Of a stretch of 64,000 nucleotides of DNA, positions 45,736-57,700 are shown one piece after another. Made by a program: the position numbers and the translations under genes. Numbering within the stretch: position 1 is the first letter of the stretch; the number at the start of each line of letters is the position of its first letter. Source of the DNA: Acanthornis magna (Eukaryota; Chordata; Aves; Passeriformes; Acanthizidae); contig JAWUZG010000299.1 of NCBI GenBank assembly GCA_036785705.1, positions 186,001 through 250,000 of the forward strand, read 5' to 3'. Below the pieces are notes generated by a model. The model worked only from the letters and a program-made list of their open reading frames with translations, ran no database searches and was not told where the DNA came from.

Positions 45736-45968
45736 TTCTCTTGGGAAGGAATTGTTCCCTGGGAGGGTGGGCAGGCCCTGGCACAGGTGCCCAGAGAAGC
45801 TGTGGCTGCCCCTGGATCCCTGGCAGTGTCCAAGGCCAGGTTGGACATTGGGGCTTGGAGCAGCTTGGGACAGTGGAAGGCGTCCCTGCCCATGGCAGGG
45901 GTGGCACTGGATGGGCTTTAAGGTCCATCCCAACCCAAACTATTCTGGGATTTTTTGATCCTATGATC
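45736..45968 (+). repeat. CR1 LINE 3' end (plus)
   Basis: TTGGGAAGGAATTGTTCCCT, GGAGGGTGGGCAGGCCCTGG, GATCCCTGGCAGTGTCCAAG and GGTGGCACTGGATGGGCTTT, ending in a worn tail TTTTTTGATCCTATGATC. Forms an inverted pair with the next CR1. Confidence 0.95.
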
Positions 45969-46095
45969 TGAAGAAGGGAGTGAATGTTTTGCTAATGGTG
46001 TAGAATTAATGTGGAACAGGAAAATATCCTGTTTCATCCCAGTGAGGACGTTTTGGGATTGTCCTTTGCAGGGCTACCGAGGAGCAAGGGTGAAC

Positions 46096-46299
46096 AAGCT
46101 GGGTTGGAAGGAACCACAAAGCCCATCCAGTGCCACCCCTGCCACGGGCAGGGACACCTTCCACTGTCCCAGGCTGCTCCAAGCCCCAGTGTCCAACCTG
46201 GCCTTGGACACTGCCAGGGATCCAGGGGCAGCCACAGCTTCTCTGGGCACCTGTGCCAGGGCCTGCCCACCCTTGCAGGAAGGAATTTCCTCTGTATCC
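46096..46299 (-). repeat. CR1 LINE 3' end (minus)
   Basis: CTGGGTTGGAAGGAACCACA, GCCCATCCAGTGCCACCCCT, CACGGGCAGGGACACCTTCC and CAGGGCCTGCCCACCCTTGC. Inverted relative to the copy 128 bp upstream. Confidence 0.95.
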
Positions 46300-46300
46300 A

Positions 46301-46372
46301 TAAAATCATAGGATGTTTTTTGTTGGAAGGGACCTGAAAGATCATCTCATTCTAATTCCCCCTTTCCACCTT
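46301..46372 (-). repeat. CR1 terminus (minus)
   Basis: AAAATCATAGGATGTTTTTT, GTTGGAAGGGACCTGAAAGA and TCATCTCATTCTAATTCCCC: a second, different CR1 terminus directly behind the previous one. The upper copy probably inserted beside this older tail. Confidence 0.8.
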
Positions 46373-49300
46373 GTTCCACTATATTGATTGATATCCATAG
46401 ATAGGAATCAATAAAAATAGCTTTTTCAGCTAGGAAAGGGGGGAAAAAAGATGGAATATTAGAATATTAAAGGATAAAAATTAAAAAGGCACACACAAGA
46501 AAACCCCAAACCAAACCAATGAAGAAACATAAAAAAAGAGAAAAATTTATTTCTTTTGATACAGGAATGGAGAGCAGTAAGCAAATTATTAGGGAGCAGA
46601 TGGGAAGAAGGCATAAAAATCTAACTCGTAATGCAAAAAAAAATTGTTGGTGCTATTTTGGGAACTAGGGCTGTGTCAGGATTTGTGCTGCAGAGGCTGC
46701 CTGGGATCTGGCCCGCAAGAAGTGAACATCTGTGTTCTGTGGGAGGGCTGGAGTCCATGGATTTTTACAGATCTCCTGTTATGATGTGAGAAGGAAGATA
46801 TTGTCATGCTGGGTGGCATTTGAGATCCACTGGAATAAGATAAGGATAAACTGATATTTGTTAGCTCTGAGACCAAGAAAATAAACATAAACTCCAAGTG
46901 CCACATGCTGTATTTGACCTGAAGTGTTGACTCTGTGGGCTTCCTCCCATCCCAAAATCCACAGCCCAAATCTGTAAGATGGTTAATTTCTTTTTTTTTT
47001 GTTGTTTTGTTTTTTGTTTTGTTTTTGTTTTACAACAACAACAACAACAACAACAATGGACTGAAATGTTCTGCTTTAGTCAGGAAAGGCTTTTCCACCT
47101 GCAGTTGTAGAGGGGACTGCAGAGGGTTAGAGCTGTCTGTATTTTGATTCCTCCTTGTTAATCCAATATAAACCCATGTTTGACCAGTCTCCTTTTGGTT
47201 GTCACTAAGGTGACAGGAAGAGTTAATTCTCTATGTTGAAATTTCTTGTTCTTCAGTACAACATTGGGACTAAAGATAGCACCAAAAGACCATATCCGTC
47301 CCTTTTTATCCAATCTTTTGCTCAGGAATCCTGCAAGGTAAAAAATATTCATCAGCAAGAATGAACCCTGCTGATAAAATACAGAAATTAATCTGAGCAT
47401 GCTGTGAGAAGGAAGTTACCTTTCTGAGATCAGGGGGAAAAACGGAAAAATAAAGGATACTTCTGCTGTAATCAGTAAAACTGGGAGTCATTCCTGATTT
47501 CCAGTAATTTGAATTTCTCCACAATAACCTCTGTCATCTGAAATAACTGTTAGGAAAGGGGTCTGCTGATGGGACAAAAATACTGGTGAAAAATTATAGT
47601 TCTTGCTTCTGATTCCAGTATAGACTTGGACAAAGTTCCTGAAGAGATTTAACCAGGCCCCATTTTTACAGATGCAAAGATTATAGTAATGATGACTGCT
47701 TTTTAGTTTAACATCAACATCCCACAGAAATTCTTTGGAAAAGGGAATCTTGGGGAGTTTCTATCTTCCAGGACATGGCTGTTCAGAAAATGAAGCCCCA
47801 GCCTTGCTCACAGATCTCTAGTGGGTTTTTTTATAATGACCGGTTTAAACACAATATCTTAAGAATCCCCCCTAGGAAATGATAGGATGCATTTCCCAGG
47901 CCCACCGTGGAGGTGGGAATTGCTATGTCTTCAGCTGGCTTTGACTTAAGGTTTTAGTCCCTGAGTTTGACTTTCACGAGTTCACATTAAGCAAACTTGA
48001 ATGGGACCGCTGGGCCATGAAATCCTTTTGGGTTGGTAGTCAGCTCCGTAGAGGTAAATGATGGAATAACAAGGACTTTGACAAGGTCTTTGCATTTCCA
48101 CACAAGAACCATCCATTATTTTATTCTTGTGGTAAGGTAAATAGAAATTTTCTGTGTTATTTTTAATTGAATGGACTCATGCCAAATACCTGACTGTCAG
48201 AAATCCCTTTTCCTAATGAAAAGAAGTAAGCCCCAAATGCTGCTGGCAGCATCAGCTAAAAAAAGAAAACCAATTAAGCTCAGATTAAAATAATTTTCCA
48301 TTCCAGGAAAATCTGAGAATTCAAAGGTTTGTTTGTTGGGGGTTTTTTCTCATAGAAAGACTCCATAATTAAAAAATATATAAGCAATTACCCAACAGTG
48401 GGGAAAAGGCAAGCTCTGATAAATCATATGTTCTCTCAAAAATTTTGAAATATAAAGTATTTATATAGATTTTAACTGATTGATTTTACTGCAGTAATAT
48501 TCTATTATTTATTGTTTGATTACAATATTGTAGTAATATGCGGTTCAATATTTAGAACATTTTAAAGGCATAACTTCTTTTGCAATTGTTCAGTCTGTAC
48601 AACTTAGTGTTAGATTTTTTTACTTTCTTTCACCTTAGAGAAGCATCAGTATCGCCAAAGAGGATTTTTGAAACCTTTCTAGTGAGATGCAGGACTTGCA
48701 GCCATGTCTGCTTGTGTGAAGTCATGGGAAAACTCTTGGCTGATATAAATCTTACAGAGTTTTAGTTTCTCATTTACCACATAACTTTGGGAATTTTTTT
48801 CAATGCCAGTAACTTCTGGATTTTTTTTTAAATGCCAAGTACATTGTTCCCTTTAATCCTGGACATTAATAACCTATAATTTTATTCATAGAAGAGAATA
48901 GGCAGACAGCTGACATTATGGGAAAATTCAACCACATGACATGAAACTTTTTTTTTTTTAATGCCTATCCCAGGATTGGTATAGAATTGTGTGGGTTTTG
49001 TATTTATGTCTATCATATATACATTATATAATGCTAGAAACTGCAAGAAAGATTCAAAAACTTTTGGCTTAGTGTAATCATTTGGGTTTTGTTTAGAGCA
49101 GTTCAGGACCTGCCTTAGCTGCAGCAGTGGAAAAATGCTATCAAATTCTCTTTTGTCTGAGGAGTTTAATTCCACATCTTTTGATTATTGATTATGCTTT
49201 CCATTTGTATAATTCTACGAGATTAAATGCAGCACAATGTCTCAACCTTGACCTTCACTAGAATTAGGCAGTTGCATTAAACAGGTGATAAAGTAGTTTA

Positions 49301-49790
49301 ATCATTAGTGGATGTGGGGTTTCCTACCTAAATTTTCCCATTCCTGCGCTAAATACAAAGACTATGGATGTTTCTGAGATATCTAACTTCGGTTAATTAC
49401 CTTAAGTTTGTTCATCGACAACTGAGGCAAACAAAATGAAGCCTTCCAAAATTCCTGGGCTTATCAGAATGTTAAAATAGCTTTTAAATTAAGACAGCAG
49501 ATGAGAATTTATCTTCTGATCTTCAAAACCACTCATCATTTAGGAAGAAAAGAAAGCTCTAAGTGAGGGAAAACAGTTTATTTCTTCATCAAGGAGTTTA
49601 GATCCTCCAAAGGCCACTGCTCACATCAAGTAGAGCTTTTTAATTAAGCTCACTAAACAAATGCTAAATCTTTCTGTGCAAGTATTTATATTCAGCGAGC
49701 AGCACTCCTGCCTTTGTTAAACATTGATTAATGTCACAGGCATCTCACATGCAATATTTTAGGAAGATCATTAAGTCTGATTATTAAGTC
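46373..49790. other. Unique AT-rich DNA
   Basis: About 3.4 kb with no gene recognised apart from a simple repeat at 46990-47056. Confidence 0.5.
46990..47056 (+). repeat. T/GTTTT tract followed by (CAA)n
   Basis: A T-rich run with GTTTT units is followed by about eight CAA triplets (47033-47056). GTTGTTTTG on the left can pair with the CAACAACAA on the right, so the tract is partly self-complementary. Confidence 0.9.
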
Positions 49791-50096
49791 TGGGAGCAGC
49801 ACGCAGAGCAGAAGGGGGAAGCAGCGATTGTGGGGGGATGGGCAAGGAGATCAGCGGGGTCTGTGCAGAACCACAACAGGGCCCAGAACCTGCACAGGTG
49901 TTCCTAAGGAGGAGCAGAGAAAGGGGACGGCAGAAAAATGGAAACTCCTGAGCTGTGGGAGGCTGGAGACTCCCAACTTTTGGTATAATGCGGGGCCGGT
50001 GGTGGAGTGAAATGTGGTCTCCTGCATGATCCAAGAGCATCCTGATTCCCAGCCAGACCCTCCTGGCCGCGGCATTCCACAGCGTGCAGGCAGAGT
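49791..50096 (-). other. GC-richer segment downstream of the CCAAT/TATA module
   Basis: On the minus strand this follows the promoter-like module and is GC-richer than its surroundings. It could be retroviral internal sequence or the transcribed part of a noncoding RNA. The 95-codon minus frame at 49851-50138 has no domain I recognise and no primer-binding site is evident. Confidence 0.3.
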
Positions 50097-50572
50097 TGTT
50101 CTATCACTCGTGCTGATGGGCAGCACTGAGACACTCACACCCCTGAGCTTCTAATTAGCTCAACGCGTCTACCAGAGATACAGAACTCAGAGGGCTCAGT
50201 CCTCTGGGTATGTTCCAAACACATGTAGCCCCCAAAAGGACTCAAGGGCAAAAGAGAAAGAGCCACTCTGCGTGGCCACAGATATAGGGGTCAAGGGCCA
50301 ATGGGGGTGGGGAGGAGGCAGGGAGATACAATGACAACCAATGGGAAGGAGGGAGGGGTGGAGCATGTGATACAATGACAACCAATGAGAGAAGGAAAGG
50401 GCGGAGCCAGGGATACAACACCAACCAATCAACATAGGAGGATTACCATAAGCTTAGGGAGAGACCATTTAGCCAACACTCAGAGGGTATTTCACACCTC
50501 AGACTTGTCCCACCAGTTTGCTGCAGCTGTGGGACCCTCGGCTTCTCCGAGATGGTTTCAGCCACCACAACA
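50097..50572 (-). mobile_element. LTR-like element or stand-alone promoter (minus)
   Basis: Its ends are TGTT...AACA on either strand (50097 and 50572), as LTRs have. Inside, on the minus strand, come four ATTGG boxes (CCAAT at 50425, 50382, 50338 and 50298 on the + strand), a CTCCGCCC box (about 50400) and a TATA-like TATATC (50281-50286) 11 bp after the last ATTGG. This is a strong core-promoter arrangement. No polyadenylation signal or matching 5-bp target duplication (AGAGT / TTGGT) is seen, so a host promoter is also possible. Confidence 0.5.
50288..50438. repeat. 43-44-bp tandem units, one CCAAT box each
   Basis: GATACAATGACAACCAATG starts at 50325 and again at 50369, and GATACAACACCAACCAATC at 50412. 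A partial unit with CCAATGGGGG precedes them. The units carry the CCAAT boxes of the promoter-like module, so box number follows copy number. Confidence 0.85.
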
Positions 50573-51875
50573 TTGGTCCCCTCTGTCAATCTCCTTCCCT
50601 GCCCTGGCTCCTTCAGGGGATGCTTCTGTGGAGGGTCTGGGCTCTGGTGGCATCTCCGTGATCCTGCTGGGAGAGGAGCAGCTTGCTCCTGGTGCTCTCT
50701 GCTCCCTCCCCACGTTTTTTCAGGAAATACTGCCCTGATAGATCAGTGGGATTACACCTATTGTTTCCTTAGTGCCATTGGATGAGAATCTTGACCTGGA
50801 TTTACAGTTGTATTATTGATATTTAAAGTCCTGCCAGCACACTCCCCACAGGTGTTAAGGAAAAGATGGCACATCTTCCTGGGATTTTTCTTCCCTCCAC
50901 CCCCCCCCCCCCGATATAATACATTAAAAGCTGCACCACTTTTTCACAGATGTATTAGTATTTTTCCTGTTAATGTTAACTCACATTGCTGGATTTTTTA
51001 ATTGCTTTTTCTTAATCACATCTCTTTGGCTGAGATTAACATTTGGCAGCAAAATGACCTGGCAAAAATTCTTTAGGAATTGTTTGGCCACTCTCCTATA
51101 ACATTCAAAAAGATCTGTTTGTTCATGTTTGCCTGGCAAAGTATTGAGTTCAGACATGGGAATTCTCTTATAAGAAATGTAGTGCCGACTAGAACATAAT
51201 CTTTCATGGGCTGTGCGAAAATAATATAAATAAAATAATGAAATAAAATAAATGTCTTCATTTAGATTAAAGTCTTATGTGTTATTTTCTCTCTTCCTGG
51301 TGTTCTATTAATGGAATTTCTTCTTGCATGCTCTAGACATTTAAAGTCTTTTGTGAATTCCAGACATGTCAAATCAAAATTAAATACAATCAAAACCTGT
51401 CAATCCTCATTGTTTACTACCTCTTATTCCTTTACTTTCACAAATAATTTTAGGTCATCAGTATGCAGGTGTGAATTTTAAAAGCAACAATCCTTCATTA
51501 GGAAAACCTTACTTTTTTGGAGGTTTTTTTTATTTTTTTTTTACTTTTTTTTTTTAAAGTTTGTTTGATTATAAATGTCAGGATATCTGTTGGGGAAAAA
51601 AAAGACCAAACACAAAACTTTAGGGAATAATACACGATCATTTGGTTCCAGTAGTTTTTCATGAAGATTTCATTTTAATTCAGCCCCCAAATGCCATCCA
51701 AAATAAGAAGATATAAAATAATGGAAAATGTTGTTGGTTGGGTTTTTTTTCTATATGTTCTTGCTGGAAAACATCAAAAAATTAATCACAGCTCCTATCT
51801 TATCCTTGCCTTCCTTGAAAACAGACAGTTCTTTACCCCAAATGGGGACAGGTGACTGTGGTGTGTTATCAGCTG
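50573..51875. other. Unique DNA without visible genes
   Basis: No gene recognised. Contains a 13-base C run (50900-50912) and T-rich tracts near 51520-51560. Confidence 0.5.
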
Positions 51876-51883
51876 AGAAAGAA

Positions 51884-51931
<48 letters not shown>

Positions 51932-51941
51932 GAAAGAAAAG
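51876..51941 (+). repeat. (GAAA)n microsatellite
   Basis: About 15 GAAA units, nearly pure between 51886 and 51930. Likely polymorphic in length. Confidence 0.97.
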
Positions 51942-52301
51942 ATTTGAAACTTTGCAAACAACAAGTCGTAAAAAAATCAATAGAAGGGTAATCACAGCCT
52001 GACAATAATTCGATGGCTTCTTAATCAACTTCTAGCTAAATTTTTAAAATTCATGTCTTTGTGTACAAGGAATGAATTTGGTAGAAGATCCTCTTTTCTT
52101 TATGGATTAAGCACACCTTTTCACAAACACAATTTGCCTTTTTTCTTTTTTTTTTTCCCACAGGAATTATATCAAGCATAATCTCACCAGTGGGATTACA
52201 CAGGACAAGCATTTTCCCTTAAGAAAGTTACAGTTCCAGTCAGACCATTTTCCCCAAAAGGTTTGTGCATATTTTGGTCTTTAAAGCATTTCCTTTTTTA
52301 C

Positions 52302-52440
52302 AGAAAAAAAAACCTCAACAACAAGAACAAAATCCAACCCAAACCAAATGAATAAACAAACACAGCCCAAAAAACCTCCAAAAACCTCAAAACACAAGAA
52401 ACCTCGCCCTCCAATAAGCAGACAATCCTCCCACAAAAAA
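52302..52440 (+). repeat. A/C-rich low-complexity tract
   Basis: Almost free of G and T for about 140 bp (AAACCTCAACAACAAGAACA, CCAACCCAAACCAAATG and AACCTCCAAAAACCTCAAAA). No repeat unit is fixed. Confidence 0.75.
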
Positions 52441-52894
52441 TTATTAATTATATTGTGTCAATTTAAGACCTACAACTGACAGAGAGAAGACAACAAAAGT
52501 AACTAAGGAATCTAAATGCCAGATCTGTCACCTGTGTGATTGAAATATCACATCTTTGTGAACAGATACAGCTGCATTATAGGTAAAAAATTAAATAAAA
52601 TGCAAGTACAGAAATACTTCTCATGCTAAAAGGTCAATGCAGTCTTTTAAAATGTGAGTAGGAAATGTTGTATAATCTGGACAAAGTGTGTTAATTATGG
52701 AATCAGACAAGCTTTTCACTTGCCACCTTTGCATTTCAGAGTCTAACGCCCCAAAACAGAAGCAGGAAAATGGTGAGGCACTACCAGGCTGATGGATATT
52801 GAGCTGCAGTGGAGAATGTCTGACGCTCTTGGAGGTGAGACCCTGAACCAGTGTCAGGAGAGAGGTGAACTCTGGTTTACCTGCCCTCTGAGCA

Positions 52895-53350
52895 GTCACA
52901 GAATCATGGAATGCTTTGGTTTGAAGTGACCTTAAAGCCCATGCAGTGCCACCCCTGCCATGGGCAGGGACACCTCCCACTGTCCCAGGCTGCTCCAAGC
53001 CCCAATGTCCAACCTGGCCTTGGACACTTCCAGGGATCCAGGGGCAGCCACAGCTTCTCTGGGCACCTCTGCCAGGGCCTGCCCACCGTCCCAGGGAGGA
53101 ATTCCTTCCCAATATCTCATCCAGCCCTGCCCTCTGGCGTTTTGAAACCATTCCCTGTGCCCTGTCCCTTGTCAATAATCTCTCTCCATGTTTCCTGTTG
53201 GCTCCTTCAGGCACTGCAAGGCCATAATGAGGTCACCCCAAAGCTTCTACTCTCCAGCTGGATAATCCCAGCTCTCGCAGCCTTCCCTCCCAGTAGAGCT
53301 GCTCCATCCCTCTGCTCATCCTAGTGCCTCCTCTGGACTCGCTCCAACAG
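52895..53350 (-). repeat. CR1 LINE 3' fragment (minus)
   Basis: AGTCACAGAATCATGGAATG at the terminus, then GCCACCCCTGCCATGGGCAG, AGGGATCCAGGGGCAGCCAC, GGGAGGAATTCCTTCCCAAT and CCAAAGCTTCTACTCTCCAG, ending at CTGGACTCGCTCCAACAG. At 456 bp it is the most complete copy of the dominant CR1 type on the minus strand. Confidence 0.96.
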
Positions 53351-54070
53351 TTGTCACAATATTTCAATTAGGAAAGAACCTGCTTATTCAACATAATCTG
53401 AATTTATTTCACTGGCTTATTTTTACCCCTGGAGTTTGTTTCCACTGTTATCACCTCAAACCAATTCAGTGGTTTGTTGGAGCATATGCTTCATCCTTAA
53501 TCTTGTTTTCCTCCAAGGTAAACAAATTCAAATGAAGTGCTGTGTGCAGATAAACTTTTGGATCCTTGATATCCAGGAGGGATCTCAGGTCTTGAGTGTG
53601 TTTCCCTTCAAACTCAAAGTGCCAATTGTATCTGATTAGTGGTGGCAGATGGTCAAGATAAAGTTTACAGTAAACACATTGACTCTGATTCTGCTTTCCG
53701 GCAGTGCCTCCATGAGCCTTCGAGAAGAGATTTTCACACTGATTAAAACTTCCAGCTTCTGTACACACCTATTTAATCCTTTTAACTTTCACACATGGTT
53801 TTAATTTCCCTTCTCCTTAACTGTCAGACTCACCACTTTTTAAACAAGGGCTTGTATTTCTGTCATGGTACAAACAGCTGCAAGAGCAACTCATTTGAAG
53901 TTTGTGAGGCAGGATGGGTTCCTCAGGTGCAGAACAATTTCTATTCGAGGGTTTCTGTTCACCAATTTTCACAATGCTCACACACCAGCACAGGCTCTGC
54001 TCCTCCAGCCCAGTTAGGACCAGCATAATGAACACAGGTTATTCACATCCAACTGCCTTGCATTAAATAA
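53351..54070. other. Unique DNA
   Basis: No gene or repeat family recognised. Confidence 0.45.
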
Positions 54071-54335
54071 CAGGACAAGAATAAATGGCCTCAAGGTGCA
54101 CCAGAGGAGGTTTAGATTGGATATCAGGAAAAATATCTTCATGGAAGGAGTTGTAAAGCGCTGAAGCAGTCTGCCCAGGGAAGTGGTGGAGTCACCATCC
54201 CTGGAAGTGCTCAAAAACATGGATGTGGCACTTAAGGACATGGATTAGTGGTGGACATGGGAGTGGTGCTGGGTTGGTGGTTGGACCTGGTGACCTTAGA
54301 GGCCCTCTCCACCTTCAGCAATTCTGTGATTCTGT
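54071..54335 (+). repeat. Older CR1 LINE 3' end (plus)
   Basis: AATGGCCTCAAGGTGCACCA, GGTTTAGATTGGATATCAGG, GAAGTGGTGGAGTCACCATC and GGTTGGACCTGGTGACCTTA, ending CAGCAATTCTGTGATTCTG. The same lineage as the copy at 4451-4735, but better preserved. Confidence 0.94.
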
Positions 54336-54591
54336 TGTCCAACCCTTGCTGGTGGCCTGGCCCCTGAATGTGATGGCTCCACTGTAGGCCAAGGCACCAA
54401 AAAGATCTCAGAAAACCATGTATGAATATTCCCCAAGAGAGTGGGAATGGGAATGGAGTGCTGTTTGCACGATTTCACCACTTTTCTACCTGGATCACTC
54501 TCACTGTCCAGTGTCCTTCCCCAAATGTGTTACAAGGGCTTAAAATTGTTCACAGTTCTGTGCATTTGCTTCTCTCCAGCACATCCTTAAA

Positions 54592-54755
54592 CCTTGGAAG
54601 GTATCACACCACCCCTGCCATGGCAGGGGCACCTTCCACTGTCCCAGGCTGCTCCAAGCCCCAATGTCTGACCTGGCCTTGGACACTGCCAGGGATCCAG
54701 GGGCAGCCACAGCTTCTCTGGACATCAGAGTCCAACACCCTCTGAAGGGCTCGTC
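54592..54755 (-). repeat. CR1 LINE 3' end (minus)
   Basis: CACCCCTGCCATGGCAGGGG, CACTGTCCCAGGCTGCTCCA and ACTGCCAGGGATCCAGGGGC. The extreme terminus is worn away or lost. Confidence 0.9.
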
Positions 54756-57700
54756 AGACATTTCCCATGTGGAGGTTTAGCGTTTCACAAAAAGTTTATT
54801 TGTTTGGAGCTGTTTGACACAAACCAAGCCACACTTGGGAGGTTCCTGGGCCCCTCCATGGAGCTCAGGAGTGGCTCCCAGCCCTGCTGTGGGGCAGGCA
54901 GAGGAATAGTCAGGGCATAGTTGGTGCTCTGAGGAACCCCACCATGATTTCTCTACAGAGCCACTGAAGGAGCTCAGGGGCAAGAGACACTTCCACACTT
55001 TACCATGTATTAACATATACTTATATATAATTCTTATATATATATGTACTTAATACTTAAGCTTTGCAGTATTCAGCATTCAAAGAGTTTGGTAAAGATG
55101 GAGATCACCAATGGAATACCACAGGTCCTTTGGTCATAAACAGAGAAGTTTTCTCTTTCTTAACAGGCTGGTAAAACGAACTTAATATCCATAAAATTTA
55201 AGTGGCACAAAACCTGACAAAGGAGAGAAGGGAACCCAAAGCAGTGTAAGAAATGCAGCTGTAATTTCAGTTCTGGCTGTGACAGCCTGGAGATATCACT
55301 AAATACACAGGTTCCTGATTACTTGTGGGAAAATATAAACTAGGAAATTTTAGAAAGAGAAACCCAAGAAATGAGTTATAGTAAATGTTTTCTGTGTCAT
55401 GTAAAATGTTAAGAGGAGCTTAAGGAGTTTCTAAAATGAAAACTTGCAAATTACGAAGCTGTTTTCAACAGTATGTGCTGTCTTCATAGCTTGCCACTGA
55501 CAACAATTTAGTAATTATTGGTGGATATCCTTTGGGTATGGGAAGAGTTTATAACGCATTGCCATTAGAATTGAAGATTTTCCTATACGGCATCCTGAAG
55601 TGTGATAAAAACCCCAGTATTTTGACCAAAAATTCGCATAAGTACAGCATAAACCCCATCAAATATGCAAACACTAATCTTGTTGTTGAACTTCAGGGTG
55701 ATTAAATCACCAGAGGTGGAGTGAGGGATAATTCCCTGCTTGGAGGAGATTAAAACAGGAAGAGGAGAGGGCTGCAGGTGAACAAGATTATTCAAATGAA
55801 AGCAGCAGGAAGGAAGAAGCAACACTGTGGAAGAAATAACACTGGTTTTCAGTGGGAAGGTGTGACATGAATTCCTGGTCTGGGTTAAAAATCAATGGTA
55901 TTTGTCATTTTACGGTCATGGAATTTGAGATATTTTACCGTAATCCTTCCCATTTTTGCTGTCTCTCCTCCATAAATGAGGCTCAGACACACCCAGATTA
56001 CTCAGCCTTTTATTTAAATATATTTTTCTTCCAGTTCACTCTTGTTTTGTAGCCGTCATATGTGGTTGGGAGTATGGTCACAAATTTGCGCAAGATAGAT
56101 CTAAATTCAGGTTTTCAATGGGGTTCTGTCAATTTTAACTGCACTAAAAAACTAATATAGAGGATTGCAGTTGAACCACAAATAAAAACTGTTAAATTTT
56201 GTTTAGGAGTCTAAATATTAAGTTTTAGCTTTAAGTTTAAGCTAAAATTAAGTTTTTTAGCTCTATACATAAAAATTGTACCATTCAGCCTCTACCAAAA
56301 TTTTGAGCTGTAACAAAATTTTGACCGTAATTACAGGCACACACACGGAAAACCCTGGGCAGATAACAAGGAAATAAACCAATTTATTTATCCAATCAGG
56401 GCACTTCTAAGGGATTCTTGAAGAGTTTGCAATACTCAATCATTCCTAGTTTGATAGGTAATAAATATTATATCAAAAATAAGTATTTCACCCATGAAGC
56501 CATGTTTGGATCCTCCTGGCTATCTGAGTTCCTCTAACCAAATACTTTCACTTTGCAAGTTATGAGGAAAAAACCCTCTTTTTTTTTTCTTCTCCTGGTT
56601 GTTTAAGCAAAGGCTACACATGGTGAGGGATTTACATTTTATCCTTAATCAAAGCTGCAAGAAGCAGTGAGCTTCACCTAATGATAGGGAGGGAATGGGG
56701 ATTTGAACAGGGTTTAAAGTAGTGAAAAGCATGAAGAGATTAATGATTAGAAAAAACAAAGTAGGAATGATTCCTGGAAGATGTGGGTTTAATGAATTAT
56801 TGGAAAGAGGAGGGAGAGGGCACTTGGCAAAAAGACACAGAGTTGAATGTTCATTGTGCATTAACATTAGGAGAATAATAGCACAGAAGGGCTTTAGAGA
56901 TGTAATGAAGAAATGCATAATCGCAGAGAGGAGTTTAGAGCTGAAATGTTCGTACCTGCTGAACAGGAATGGATGTGTGGGACATCTATTAAGCAGTAAG
57001 GGTAGAAATGTAGTGGCTCCAAAGTCCTCCTGATTCTCATTAGCTCAGGAGCACAAAGTGGATTCCTATTTTAAGGATCAGAACTGACAGCAAGTGTATA
57101 ACGTCTATTCCTTAGATTGGTTTTTATGCTTTAGTCATTGTTGCTTCCCAATCTCTAATAATACTTTTTACAAGGTGAGAATTTGGTCCCACCAATTTAA
57201 CTTAATTCTATCTCTTCAGGGATAGGAGCAGAAGCAACGACACTTAATGAAATTCAAATGTAATGACATTTTAAAATCCTTTAATTTGCAGTATTTTCAT
57301 TATTTTAGAGATCATGTGGGTGAGAGGTGCCAGAAAAGGAAGATGTTAAAGTATCACACATGCCATACATGATCTCCAAATGGCACATGGCTGGGTTCGT
57401 GCCAGTGGACTAGGAATTTATTCCATTTGACAGCAAATATGGGGGTTTGAAGGCTTTTCTTATTCTTCTCCCCCCAAAAAACTCCTGTGCTCCTTTTCTT
57501 GTGTAATCTCATGCATTCAGTAGTGTTCAGCAAGGAGAGGAAGAACAGGTAGATGAGAACTATTTTGACTTTAGTAAATTTAATTTTCCTGTCAAAAACG
57601 TATAAGAAGTAGAGGGCAAACATATATATCTTATGTATCTTTTATGACCTTTTGGGATTCCTTGTGTCTTTATTTTTCTATAAAACTTCATCCTATCCTG

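Noticed and set aside
52621..53214. 197-codon minus-strand frame
   Set aside because: Largely the CR1 at 52895-53350 read in sense, downstream of no promoter, and not CR1 coding sequence.
56722..57033. 103-codon plus-strand frame, Lys/Arg-rich
   Set aside because: No domain recognised and no splice or promoter signals. One such frame is expected by chance in this much DNA.
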